From: Magicicada septendecula
Taxonomy: Eukaryota > Arthropoda > Insecta > Hemiptera > Cicadidae
Length of the DNA stretch: 64,000 bases
Direction of reading: 5' to 3'
Assembly (NCBI GenBank): GCA_034769895.1
Contig: CM068368.1
Coordinates: forward strand, 339,721,076 to 339,785,075
Each line of letters opens with the position of its first letter. Position 1 is the stretch's first letter. The notes beneath the pieces were generated by a model. That model had not been told where the DNA came from. It was given only the letters and a program-made list of their open reading frames with translations, and ran no database searches. This document shows positions 29,263 through 40,432 of this stretch, piece by piece. The position numbers and the translations under genes were made by a program.

Positions 29263-32200
29263 AACATAAAACACTTAACATGCCGTACAACCAGACTCCT
29301 TAATGAATAATTGACTCATCGAGCGCCTGGCCCAGTGCTAGCCGTAACATAATGCAATGTAGCTTGGACCCACTTTCGTACCTTGGTACGGTACCTTAAA
29401 ACATAAGGTAGGCCTAACGTATGAAACTTTTATCAAATAAACGAAAGGAAATCAAAAGGCAAACGGTCAGTACAGTAAAGACGCGACAAAGAAGTGATAC
29501 AAAGAAGTGACTTTTGACTGTAATTTAATTAATTATGATCAAATTCGTGATAAATGTGACGAAATAAATGCCAAAAACAACTTGCGATGGAAACTAATGA
29601 TTATCAAACACCGTCAAACGTCGCGTTGTAAGTTTATTTTGCCAACATATTTTGCACTGTCTGTTGATTACAAAAAAAGAAACCGACAAACACCTCTGAA
29701 CAAATCGTGAAAAACGGTGGTAGAGAAAGTTTTCTTCGCCAATTTGAAGGGACAATTAAATAAGTAGGCCTATGTAAATGTCAGTGATCCAGTCACAGTA
29801 CTTTGGATCCACTTACTACCAACACAGTTCAGTCTAAATACTCCTTGAACCTTTCCATGGACGCGGATTTCCTACGCTCGACTTGTTAGACCAACGTCTG
29901 TTAAAAGCACAATTCAGACAGGTAGAATGAGCTCGTGTGCGCTCGGCTGCGCTGTCGCCATAGGCACGGGAAATCGCGGGATGCCTCCTTGCGGCAGTCA
30001 TTCGTCTGGGCATGGCAACCTCCGTCTTATGCAGGGAGCGCTTATCGTCCACGCCAGTACCTCAGACGTGGGGTCAGGCCGGTGCATCACACACATACTT
30101 TCAAAACTCAAATTTAAATAGTGTACAACTGGTCGAGCGTATTCGGCTGGGCTGTCATCCTGCAGAATTGTGGGCACCATGCGCCTGGACATGGCAGACC
30201 ATGCCCTCGGACTGCCGAGCCTGTCGGTCATACCAGCGCGGTTCTAAGCTCCTGCGGGTGAATCCTTAAAGGACCACGGAGCTGCGCTCCAGGTGTGAAG
30301 TCAGGATAGAACAATCAACGAAATCCTCTGTGCACCCCTTAACGTGCAAAGGGAATCCGCATGCTAACTACTTGTGCTGAGAAAAATGACTGCTTTGTAC
30401 CATATCAACGTGGTGCTTATCTGGCTGCGACAGCAAAACACGCCCCGCGTAACGACTTTCCGTCTGTCTAAATACAAAACTACAAATAATATTGATCAAG
30501 GACATCTCTACAGCATTGTACTTTTGATATTTAAGTATGCCAAATTTAATTCAGTACGTAATATACTCAATGAATGTCAATATTCTTCATAACCAGGTAG
30601 CTATTATGCGTAGTTGGACTAAATGCCACCACAAACTACCTCGATCCATTTGATTCAGTTCTTTAGTTCGACTTCAGTAAGCCTAAGTAAAATTTTTAAC
30701 GTGAATTTTTATCAGTGTTTTTTGTAACTCTTATATTACAAAACATGACGTTTGTATACAAATAGGATGAAATGTCAAGTTTTTATATTATAAAACTTTG
30801 TTCAAAATTATTCTGCTATATCCAAATATTAGGCGTATGCAACATTCACTGACATGTTTTGTATTTCCCATTTTATAGATGTTAATTAGTGTAAAGTTAA
30901 GTAATAGTATAATGACTACATTGTACGGTATTATATGTCACATAACAGTTTTATGTGATTTTTAATGCAAAATAACTGACTTTTAAGACTACTACGGGTG
31001 TAACAGTCAGTGATGCACATAAATTCATAATGTTTCTTACGGCAAGGTCAGTCACTCTTGAATTTTAGCCTAAGAGGCTAATTAAAAATAGGGCCGTAAT
31101 TACAGGGGGGGGAAGAACGCGACCCCCCCGGAGGGTCGTAAAAACTTGAGGAATTTTGTTAATCTCTTAATTTTTAGGTTATTTTATTATTTGTTCAACT
31201 GTGTACGCTAATATAGTAGTCACTTTTTCTTACACAAACAAGTTTATTACCACCACTTACATGTACATTTTAAACATGAAATATAGAAAAATCAATACAG
31301 TCAATAAGTATCTTCTAAAGATTGTTTCAATAACGCTTATTTTTATTGTGTTATTACCATTTACTTTAATGGGGTTGATTTCAGGATCACACGTTTTCAG
31401 AAGCCGACTCGACTGGACCAAAAAACAAATTTACACTATTGCTTAGACACTTTAAGCTCAAGGAAGAAGTCGAGATAGTCCGAGGAAGAGACAGCAACGC
31501 CAACCACAAGATTGCTTAAACATAAATTAAGATGGAGTAATAAACACAGTTCACTTCAAACTACTCGTATATTTGAAATTTCACGCTGTTGAAGCTATTA
31601 ATTTGTGTTCTTAAATGGCGTAGTTTTCCTGAAAGGGAATATACCCTCTTCCCACCCGACGGACCCACCAATGGTGTCAGCAAATAAAAGAACACGCTTA
31701 CATATTGATAAGTAAAACCATGTTGGCAGACGTTCATTATCATCAATGGCAAATATATATTAGGTTATGCCCGAGGAAAACGTGCGCTGTTACGTCAATC
31801 TCAGGATACACGTGGAATGGTTGCCACGAATTCAGTGTCACCACATAACTCGCGTTGAATGAAACCTGACTTACGACTTAGAGCCATGATACGAGTACTG
31901 AGAAATACACTCGACTCTCGTGCAATTGGCCTGGAATCCAATAACGACGTCACCTACTGATAATCAGATTATTTTAAGTGATAGGTTTGACGACAATGGC
32001 GTGACGCAGTCACTGCCTATAATTGAATGTGAATCACAATGGAAATTTTCCATTACGTCAAAGCTGTTTCGTGTGTGTGTATGCGTGTGTGTGTGTGGGG
32101 GGGGGAGAAATAGAGAGAGAGAGCGCGTGCTTTCATGTGCACCTGTATTGGTTTTTGTTACTAACAAGTATCAAAATGTTTTCATGGTAAAAACTATCAC

Positions 32201-33059
32201 ATAACATTAAATACGGACACCACATGTAATAAGTTACGAAATAGATCATCAGTATTTGCGAGTCGTTAAAATTTTGTAGGAATTTGTAAAAATAGAGCAT
32301 TTCATTTTTATAATGAAACAACAATGAAACCATTATACACAAAAGCTATAATGCAGAATTTTGATAAATAACAAGGAATGAGAAAAGGACTTTGTAGATT
32401 CCTGTGAAACCTTTTAGACTGTAAACAAAAAATTAAATTCCCACACGTTAATAAAAAAAATTTAAGTATAAACTGAATACATCACATACGTAACCTGTCA
32501 CTACAACAGTTCTCAACATTTTTAGAAAGTGTGTTCAGATGTTTCTCCAGGAGCTCACATCCACACCCGTACTCACAGTACGGGTGTGGTAAGCTCGGTG
32601 TGCCTTAACTGAACTCTTACATTGCTTCAACTTCTCTTAGGTGAAATCCTTTACTTCTATCCTGTGGGTCTCTCTTGGCCAAATTCTTGTTTTTAGAGTA
32701 TTCTAAGGCTACTAGGGTGTTCGACGCTATTAGAGTATTCAAGGGCTAGGGGGTCTTTATTTTCCTCTCTTATTCTTGATCTTGAAATGGTCAACGGTCT
32801 CGAAGGCGGAAGAGGAAATTTCTCAACGGCGGAGAGGGCGCTAAAAGGTGGTCTCTGATTGAAACCCAGAGCACGTCCTGATACTCCAAGGTGGAAGTCC
32901 CACCACGGGTTGTACCTCGCGCAGCGCTCGAGACGTGGTCGGGGGAATTTGATGTTTTTGGTAAGTTTGAAAAAACCTCGGATTGGATTGATCTTAATGG
33001 ATCACTTAACCAGAGCGTATTTAAATGTAATAGAGCCGAATGAACCAGGAATATAATAT
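29263..33059. other. non-coding stretch with GC-rich patch
   Basis: About 29860-30290 is distinctly richer in G and C, with many CpG, than its surroundings. Overlapping short frames there (60-85 codons on both strands) show no known domain. Around 31105-31128 a run of G faces a run of C. At 32070-32125 there is (GT)n, a G-run and (GA)n. 32790-32960 is another mildly GC-rich unassigned segment. Confidence 0.4.
32561..32589. repeat. perfect 13-bp-arm hairpin
   Basis: ccacacccgtact (32561-32573) and its exact inverse (32577-32589) are separated by cac only. Outside the hairpin, agctc occurs on both sides (gagctc / aagctc), a weaker extension. Confidence 0.85.
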
Positions 33060-33580
33060 GAGAATTTCCCTGCTAAAAACCGAAGTGATGGCATTCTGTG
33101 GCTGTTATCCAGTGAGGAGAAAATAGTAGACAGTAGTATAGTAGGGAGACAAGCAGGTACAGGATATATCATGGGGTCTAGACAGAGATGTGGAGAACAA
33201 GCTGAGTAAACTTAGATCCATCTGTAAGAACATTAAAAAATAAAGTTATACCAGAAACCAAAATCAAATGTTATAAGGTTATGGCTGTATGGTGCACAGT
33301 TATGGGAAGGCACTTGTAAATAAATTTTCCGTAGCAGAAATGAGGTTTTTATGAATGGTGAAAGGATAATCACAATAAGATACGCTTCGCAATGAGCGTA
33401 TAAGGAAAGAGCTTCAGATGTCTCCATTGTTTGAAAAAGTTGATGAATATAAGAACAGATGAACGGAACATGATTTTCGCGTGGAAAAGAACTCTATACA
33501 AAAGACTGCATATGTTTATGCTCCACAGAGTAGTCGTAGGGTAGGAAGACCCAAAATATGATGGTCTGATTTCTAGTTTA
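33060..33580 (+). pseudogene. LINE ORF2 C-terminal remnant
   Basis: Conceptual reading across stops gives stretches typical of the region after the RT palm of insect non-LTR retrotransposons: KTEVMAFCG near 33078, DRDVENKLSKLRSICKNIK near 33181, AEMRFL near 33338, RKELQMSPLFEKVDEYKNR near 33400-33456, and SSRRVGRPK near 33528-33555. The last is the usual VGRPxxxW ending of such proteins. Several in-frame stops and one or more shifts make it non-functional. The N-terminal endonuclease and RT core are absent. Confidence 0.75.
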
Positions 33581-34243
33581 ACTTAAAATATTTGTGAATA
33601 ATATGACTTCAAATTCACAATTTGTATAAGGCTACTGAAACCGCAAAAGGGTGCTTATACCTACTCCAAGATGCAAGAAGAAAATTAAGTGGTGTTTGGA
33701 ATGGGAATATAGGAACTAAAGCGAAGAGTATTTCTTCAAAAGTCAAACACTTACGTATGTTGTAACGTTTTCTGAAAATAAATCTGAGTTAAAGAAAATG
33801 ATTAATGAACGCAAGCAGGAAACTGTGAAAGTTGGTGTGAAACAACTATTTCAAATATCTGAATATAGCAGTAAAAAATGGAAGTGCAATTCTGAACTTC
33901 TTTTAAAAAGATTAGCTACATAATAAACGATACAAGTAAAATATCCGATCTAGCCAATTAACCTTTTCACATACACTGAATTGTTCAAATTATTCTATAT
34001 TGATTGTTTATCCACTTAATTGTTCTCTTGTATCTCCTTATTATTCCTATCCTTTCTGTTCTTCCCTTTCTTCAAAACAATGCCAAGAACTATGTTTACT
34101 GTCATGGTTCTGATCTCCGTAATTCGCTACAGGAACACATTGTCAAAAATTTTTTATAGTTACGCTTATGGACATTTTGTTATTGTTCAAACCACGAATT
34201 CTCGTCTACCAATATACCAATATTATATTACAACATACTATAT
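33581..34243. other. non-coding flank of the retrotransposon nest
   Basis: No gene is supported. The first part may be the 3' tail of the LINE remnant. Confidence 0.4.
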
Positions 34244-34936
<693 letters not shown>

Positions 34937-37129
34937 TGTTACATGACATTTTTACCATACCCTTGTAACATAAATGTACTTTGATTATCTTAATAAAAAG
35001 TACCAAGAAACATAAGATTTTTAAGAAATTAGTAAAGAAAGACTTGATTGAATATGGTTTATTTTAATTGTTTAATGTATGCTAACGAAGACTGTGATAG
35101 TTGTGTTTATTATAGTTAAAATGAGGTCAATGATGATAAGTAAGAAGGACAATGTTAATGAACTTACTTATGGAATTTTGTTTCATTTGTGCAGACTGTA
35201 AATTTATAAATACAGTCAGTTAAGGGGAATTATAATATATTACTAATAGTTATTAGTAATTAGTTTGGGTCACCTTAATTAATATTATATATGATAGTGT
35301 TAATGACACCAATGTTTTTCTTAACAAGAAAGTACCAAAATAATAGTCATAGATTTTTGTAAAATCTAGGCATATTGAGCTTAGACAGTTAAGTTATATG
35401 AGTAAGAATTTCTATTAAAATAATAATGAAACAATATCAGGTTATGTTAAAGGATTACTAAATGTGTCAAATAAATTTAAGAAAGTGAGAAGTACAAAAG
35501 AAATAATAATAAATGAATTTGGAACAAATAGAATAAAAAGTGTAAATTAATAACTCAAGAAATATAGAACAGAAGATAGTCAAGAGTGGTGTCAAAATGA
35601 TCAGTGTTTCATCAGAAGATCAAAGAAACCAATAAAGTGAAGATTAAAGCTCTTATAAAAAAGGTATATCCTTTTAAAGAAAATGACATATAAAATAGTA
35701 AAAGTTTGTTTATATTATTATTATGATGTTACCAGGGTGACAAAAAAGTGTTACATAAAAACCAAGGAGATAGCTGATATAGGCCTTAGCAACTAATATG
35801 TTAATAAAATAAAATGGGATAGTATTATTGGATCTCAATGAAGAAAGGTTGAATTAAACAACTCGTAGTGACAAAAGTAAATTATAAGACATTTTATATC
35901 AGTGCATCTAAATAAAACCATTAAATAATTATCTTCATCAAGATTAAAATAGAAGAAGGAAGTGCTACAGGACTCTACAGAATTAAACCAGGATATCTCT
36001 GAAGAAATTGAATCAATTGACACAGGGAGAGAAGTATGTTTGATATAAAATTAATCTGAACCATTCCCTGTTAAGCCTAGACTATAGGTTTCAAAGACAT
36101 TGAGTACACTTTTCATAAAAACCATTTTTGAACTTCCACTGAGAACAATATTAATTAATAGTATTACCATAAGCATAAAAAAACCATTGATGTATAGTGT
36201 TACTATAATCTAAAGCTAATTAAGTCTAAAAAACATTTTACTAACATAACCTAAACACTGAACTGTGTTACACTATTTATATAATACTGTTAAGGCACAT
36301 TGTAACTATTTCTAATCACATGTATTTTGGTAATTTCCCTATAAAAACTGTTGTTATATCGTAGCCAAAAGGACCTAACTTAACACATTATATTTGTATT
36401 TTATTCATTAAATATAAAATATGAAATGTTTATGCCCTGAGGTATAAGAGTTACTGCTGCCACTCTGAGCATATTAAAATACAGCTGGCCAAATTTTGTT
36501 AAGAATTATATTTGACATTTAAAACAAGTTAAAGAATAAATAAAGAATTTGAGTTTACAAAATACAGAAAAAGGTTTATTCGTTTCTTTATTTCATGAAC
36601 ACCAAATGGGTATGATATACTAAACAAGATATCTGGTACTGTGAGTTGACTTCAGTAATTAGATTAAGTTGACAACACTCATCATTTGAAAGTCATGGCA
36701 GATTTTTTAAATATGTTTGATGAGCACAAGTTATCACATTCATTGCTGAAAGAAAAGATTAAAAGAGAGTTAATTACAGAATAAAGAAACCATATATTAT
36801 TTAAATAAATTTAAATAAAAATGTATTATTGATATTTCACCAATGAATTTTATTTGCAACCGGTGATTGCAAATTGGCGCTCAACAAACATCCCCCTGAA
36901 CAGATACTCATCCTTTAAAACATTAACAAAGTATACACAAATAATAACCAAGTTAAACAAGGTACAATTCAGATAAATAAACCGTAGATTCGAGACTGGA
37001 TGTACAGAATTCATGCCAACAACGTGAGGCTGTAAAATATACGAGTAAACCCTATATTACACGTTACAGAATTGGCTATCCCAACAGTGAGGCTAAATAA
37101 CCTGTAGTAACCAATTATTACACGTTACA
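34937..37129 (+). repeat. element A 5' LTR
   Basis: 2193 bp, long for a Ty3/gypsy LTR. A TATAAAA box lies at 36340-36346 and AATAAA strings near 36538. The last ~255 bp contain ttggcgctcaac (36874-36885) and modules starting gaattc/gaattgg at 37007 and 37069 that repeat the LTR-end/primer-site junction with 61-62 bp spacing. Confidence 0.9.
36340..36346 (+). promoter_or_regulatory. TATA box of element A 5' LTR
   Basis: TATAAAA, kept in the 3' LTR at 41834-41840 but changed to tctaata in the solo LTR near 45207. Confidence 0.5.
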
Positions 37130-37154
37130 GAATTGGAGCCCAACTAGTGAGGCT
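37130..37154 (+). other. primer-binding-site region of element A
   Basis: gaattggagcccaac directly follows the LTR end, the place where the tRNA primer pairs. The TTGG..CCCAAC string resembles the usual TGGCGCCCAAC form of gypsy elements. The tRNA cannot be named. Confidence 0.6.
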
Positions 37155-37233
37155 AGAAATAGAATAACTTTGTATTCTTATTGTGAGTTTACAGTGATTT
37201 CTAATCTAGTGGCGGCTACGATTAACAACAGAG

Positions 37234-39111
37234 ATGTCAAGGAGAAGAGCCACGTCACGCAAACGTATGGAAGAAGAAGAGATAGAGTTAAGTATAGAAG
37301 ATAAGGAAGCAACCACAGTTGAAGAAGTAGAAGTAATGGTAAGAGATACCCCAATAACAGTGACTGATGAAAGGGAAACGGTGGTAAGGGATACACCAGG
37401 GGACCAACCAGATAATCCCACACAAGAAGAACCAAAGAGGACTGCAGAAGAAATGAGATTTGAAAGATTAATGGAAATGTTTCAACAAATGGACAAGAAA
37501 ATGGACAGTAACAGTGAAACACTTAACAGGAAAATGGACAGTAATAAAGAAAGTTTAAAGAAACAAATGAGGAAAGATAATGAAACATTATTAAAACAAA
37601 ATAATGAGGAATTAAAGAAACAAATGAAGGAGGATATTGAAAAGAATATCGAAACACTTAACAGGAAAATGGATAGTAACCAAGAAGAATTTAAACAAAT
37701 GAGAGTAGATAATGAAACCTTATTCAAACAAACTAATGAGGAATTAAAGAAACAAATGAGGGAAGATAAGGAGGAATTAAATAAAAAATTTGAAAGCAAT
37801 AATGAAACATTACAACAACAGTTGAAGGAGGATATTAGACAAAGTAATGAAGAATTAAAAGGACTGTTGAAGAAAGAGAGTGAGAAAAATAAAGAAGAAT
37901 TAAAACAACAGTTAGAAGAGTATAAAGAAGAAATAGGGAATAGAATTACAGAAACAAACCAGAAGGTTGAGAAAACCGAGGAAAATTTAAGTCAATTGCG
38001 CGAAGAGTTGATAAACAAAATAACTGAAGTGGAAGATAACAGTAAAACTAGTATTGTTATACTTCACAAAGATACTCAGGAGCAATTGGAAATACTACAA
38101 AATAAGGTAGGGGAACAATCCAATCAGGCAGAAACCAAGATAATACAGGTACAAAATCAAGTTACCAACAACAGGGAGAAAATAGATGAAATTCAACAGA
38201 AGGATATAAACAACCTTAAGGAAGAGATAGAGGTACTAAAACTTAGACCAATAAACTTTATACCTACACTAATCGGAGAAAATAAAGAAGTGATAAATTT
38301 TAAAGAATATCGTCAGAACCCTCTAGAATTTCTGGAAAGACAAGAAGAAGGTTTAAATAAGACCAAAGAAAGTCGTTGGCAAATAATAAAGAATCTTCTT
38401 GATGATAGTTTTAAAAATATTAATGATAACTGGTGGAAGGCAGTAAGAAATGAAATCACCAATTATAGTGAATTTAAACAAATTTTTAAAACAAAGTATT
38501 GGTCTGAGTCCATCCAAAATATAGTTAGGGACAATTTGAGCACTGGCAGATATGATGCTGGAAGAGGACAGACAATGACTGCTTATTTTCTGGGTGAAGT
38601 CTGGGTGGCTCGACATTTACAACCAAAAATCACTGAGGAGTGTCTCATAGCCAAATTGTCATATCATTTTGGAGAAGACATTGTTCGGGCTCGTCGGTGT
38701 AGACAGATAAAAACTATTGGAGAGATGGAGGCTCTCTTAGAAGGTTTTGAGAGAGAAAATTATTATTACAGGAGTCGAAGAAGAACTGAGGATTGGAATG
38801 ATAGGAACAAGGAACAACCACACGACAATCGACAGCCAATAAACCACGTACGAACGGATGGATATAATAGAAATCCGAATAACAGGCGATTTCAAGGAAG
38901 ACGTCAGATTTTTAACAATGACAGAAATTATGACAGACGATATGGAAGAGATAATGACAATAGGAGACAATGGAATGATAACGGAGAAGTCTATCAGAGA
39001 TCCAGAAGCTGGGATAGAAGAAGGGAGACACCCTCTGGAAACCAAAACACCAACGAACAAGTTCAACCAATCAACAGTGATGTAAATAGGGAAAACGAGA
39101 GGCCGCAGTGA
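37234..39111 (+). CDS. gag: Gag polyprotein of element A
   Basis: An intact 625-codon frame starting in gagATGtca, about 100 bp after the LTR. It would form the capsid-like particle of the retrotransposon in the cytoplasm. Residues ~1-75 are acidic. Residues ~75-330 are a long coiled coil with repeated K.MDSN.E.L and NEELKKQM heptads. Residues ~345-510 hold the capsid-like region, with FKQIFKTKYW, MTAYFLGEVW and KLSYHFGEDI. Residues ~515-615 are rich in Arg, Asn and Asp and probably bind RNA in place of a CCHC knuckle, which is absent. The central part resembles the Gag of element B (YW, VRD.L..GR, KLSYHF, IKTI.E), so the two families are related. The stop overlaps the start of the protease frame, which is in the -1 register. 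It has no disruptions, unlike the rest of the element. Confidence 0.88.
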   Translation: MSRRRATSRKRMEEEEIELSIEDKEATTVEEVEVMVRDTPITVTDERETVVRDTPGDQPDNPTQEEPKRTAEEMRFERLMEMFQQMDKKMDSNSETLNRKMDSNKESLKKQMRKDNETLLKQNNEELKKQMKEDIEKNIETLNRKMDSNQEEFKQMRVDNETLFKQTNEELKKQMREDKEELNKKFESNNETLQQQLKEDIRQSNEELKGLLKKESEKNKEELKQQLEEYKEEIGNRITETNQKVEKTEENLSQLREELINKITEVEDNSKTSIVILHKDTQEQLEILQNKVGEQSNQAETKIIQVQNQVTNNREKIDEIQQKDINNLKEEIEVLKLRPINFIPTLIGENKEVINFKEYRQNPLEFLERQEEGLNKTKESRWQIIKNLLDDSFKNINDNWWKAVRNEITNYSEFKQIFKTKYWSESIQNIVRDNLSTGRYDAGRGQTMTAYFLGEVWVARHLQPKITEECLIAKLSYHFGEDIVRARRCRQIKTIGEMEALLEGFERENYYYRSRRRTEDWNDRNKEQPHDNRQPINHVRTDGYNRNPNNRRFQGRRQIFNNDRNYDRRYGRDNDNRRQWNDNGEVYQRSRSWDRRRETPSGNQNTNEQVQPINSDVNRENERPQ

Positions 39112-39851
39112 GAACATTGGACGGCCCATCACTGCGAGCGGACCCAGGGCTGAGGAGAAATATAAATCCTAATAATAATAATAAAGAACCAATAAACGTG
39201 ATAAGAAACTTTCATTTAAAAAATATACAGAGAGATTTGTTGGAAGAGATTACCATGGAAGAAGATAAACCGAATGAGGACATAGTATACGCCAAGGTCA
39301 AGGTAGAATTACAAGGGGTGCTAACTGAAGTTATGATTGATACAGGAGCAAACATTTCTTTAATAGATAGATTAGAGCTGAACACAATACAGGAGTTGAG
39401 TACGGAAAAAATATCCACATTGCCTATTAATAATATTGCTATTGCAGGAGCGACTGGCAAACAAAACAAGACAATAAAACAGCAAGTAAGTCTGAATGTT
39501 ACAAGTATGGGAGTAGGAATTCCTATGGTGTTTCTGGTGGCCCAAGGGTTACCTTTTAAGGTGTTGATAGGATGTGATACGCTAAGGCGTCACTATGCGA
39601 TTATTAATTTAGCCAGTGGAAAAATGACACTGAGCTCAGAAGGTTATGAATGGACTGCTGAGATAATAGGAAGCTCAATAGCCCCTCAGTACAGAAACTC
39701 ATACCACGTTAGGGAAATAATAAGGACACCCATAGGAGATAAAGAAATCGTAACAGAATCAGCATATGGCAGGAAAAAATGCAGGAAATATTGTCGTTTC
39801 AAGGAAAGGGGTATACCGAGGCAATCAGTGTGGAACAGAAGAAAAAATTAA
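39108..39851 (+). CDS. retroviral-type aspartic protease frame of element A
   Basis: A 247-codon frame in the -1 register relative to gag and overlapping its stop; it has no good ATG, so expression by -1 frameshifting from gag is likely. The active-site string MIDTGANISLID (Asp at about residue 78) and FKVLIGCDTL around residue 150 are the two hallmarks of a retroviral-type protease. The enzyme would cut the Gag-Pol polyprotein. The last ~25 codons overlap the RT frame at an A6 run (39774-39779), again one base back. Confidence 0.85.
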   Translation: MRTLDGPSLRADPGLRRNINPNNNNKEPINVIRNFHLKNIQRDLLEEITMEEDKPNEDIVYAKVKVELQGVLTEVMIDTGANISLIDRLELNTIQELSTEKISTLPINNIAIAGATGKQNKTIKQQVSLNVTSMGVGIPMVFLVAQGLPFKVLIGCDTLRRHYAIINLASGKMTLSSEGYEWTAEIIGSSIAPQYRNSYHVREIIRTPIGDKEIVTESAYGRKKCRKYCRFKERGIPRQSVWNRRKN

Positions 39852-40318
39852 TAGAAATATATAAAACTTATCGTAATGTATTTTTCGATTCTCCTGGAAA
39901 GGCGAAGAATTTCATATGCCGTTTAAAATTTCATGACTCCGTTAATTTCAATAAGAAATCGTATCCTATTGCTCAATCGTTAAAAGAGGCACTTAGAAAA
40001 GAAATAGCAAGGATGATTCAAGAAGATATTATAGAACTAAGTAGTTCCCTATATACCAGTCCCATTGTGGCGATTCCTAAAAAAGATGGACAAGTAGGGT
40101 TGTGCCTTGATGCGCGGGAAATAAATAAAATTATAATTACTGTTCGCACATCTCCAATAGAGATAGAAGAAACTATGAAGAAATTCCATGGTTGTAAGTT
40201 TATGAGTAGTTGTGATGCTGTTTGCGGATACTGGCAAATAGAGTTACACCCGGACAGTCGCCAGTATGTTGCCTTCATCTTCGAGGAAAGAAACAAACAA
40301 AGTAAAGGGCGTATATAA
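39779..40318 (+). pseudogene. pol: truncated reverse transcriptase of element A
   Basis: 180 codons in the register -1 to the protease. It shows the start of a Ty3/gypsy RT: SSSLYTSPIVAIPKKDG, then CLDAREINKIII, then SCDAVCGYWQIELHPDSRQY and VAFIFE. The frame then leaves the family and stops at 40318. The YxDD catalytic box, thumb, RNase H and integrase are absent, and only about 115 bp separate this end from the 3' LTR. This protein cannot make DNA, so the element must have moved with enzymes supplied in trans, or lost this part after insertion. Confidence 0.85.
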
Positions 40319-40432
40319 TCAAGCCGAAATGAAAAAGTATTATGGAAATTGAGAAAAGTAATTGGGAAGTCAATCAGCTTATTTGAGCAAGCTATTTATT
40401 ACTAAAATAACCTGTTTTCTGGGGGGGTATTA
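40319..40432 (+). other. 3' untranslated segment and polypurine tract of element A
   Basis: Short AT-rich segment ending tctgggggggtatta directly before the 3' LTR. The G-run is the likely plus-strand primer. Confidence 0.65.

Noticed and set aside
31105..31128. G-run/C-run hairpin as a terminator
   Set aside because: It is a short homopolymer complement in eukaryotic non-coding DNA with no transcript context.
35835..36023. 62-codon minus frame repeated in both A LTRs (also 41329-41517)
   Set aside because: It is duplicated only because the LTR is, and the solo LTR does not keep it; no domain is seen.
37482..37799. Minus-strand frame opposite the gag coiled coil
   Set aside because: It is a shadow of a repetitive Lys/Glu-rich plus-strand coding region.
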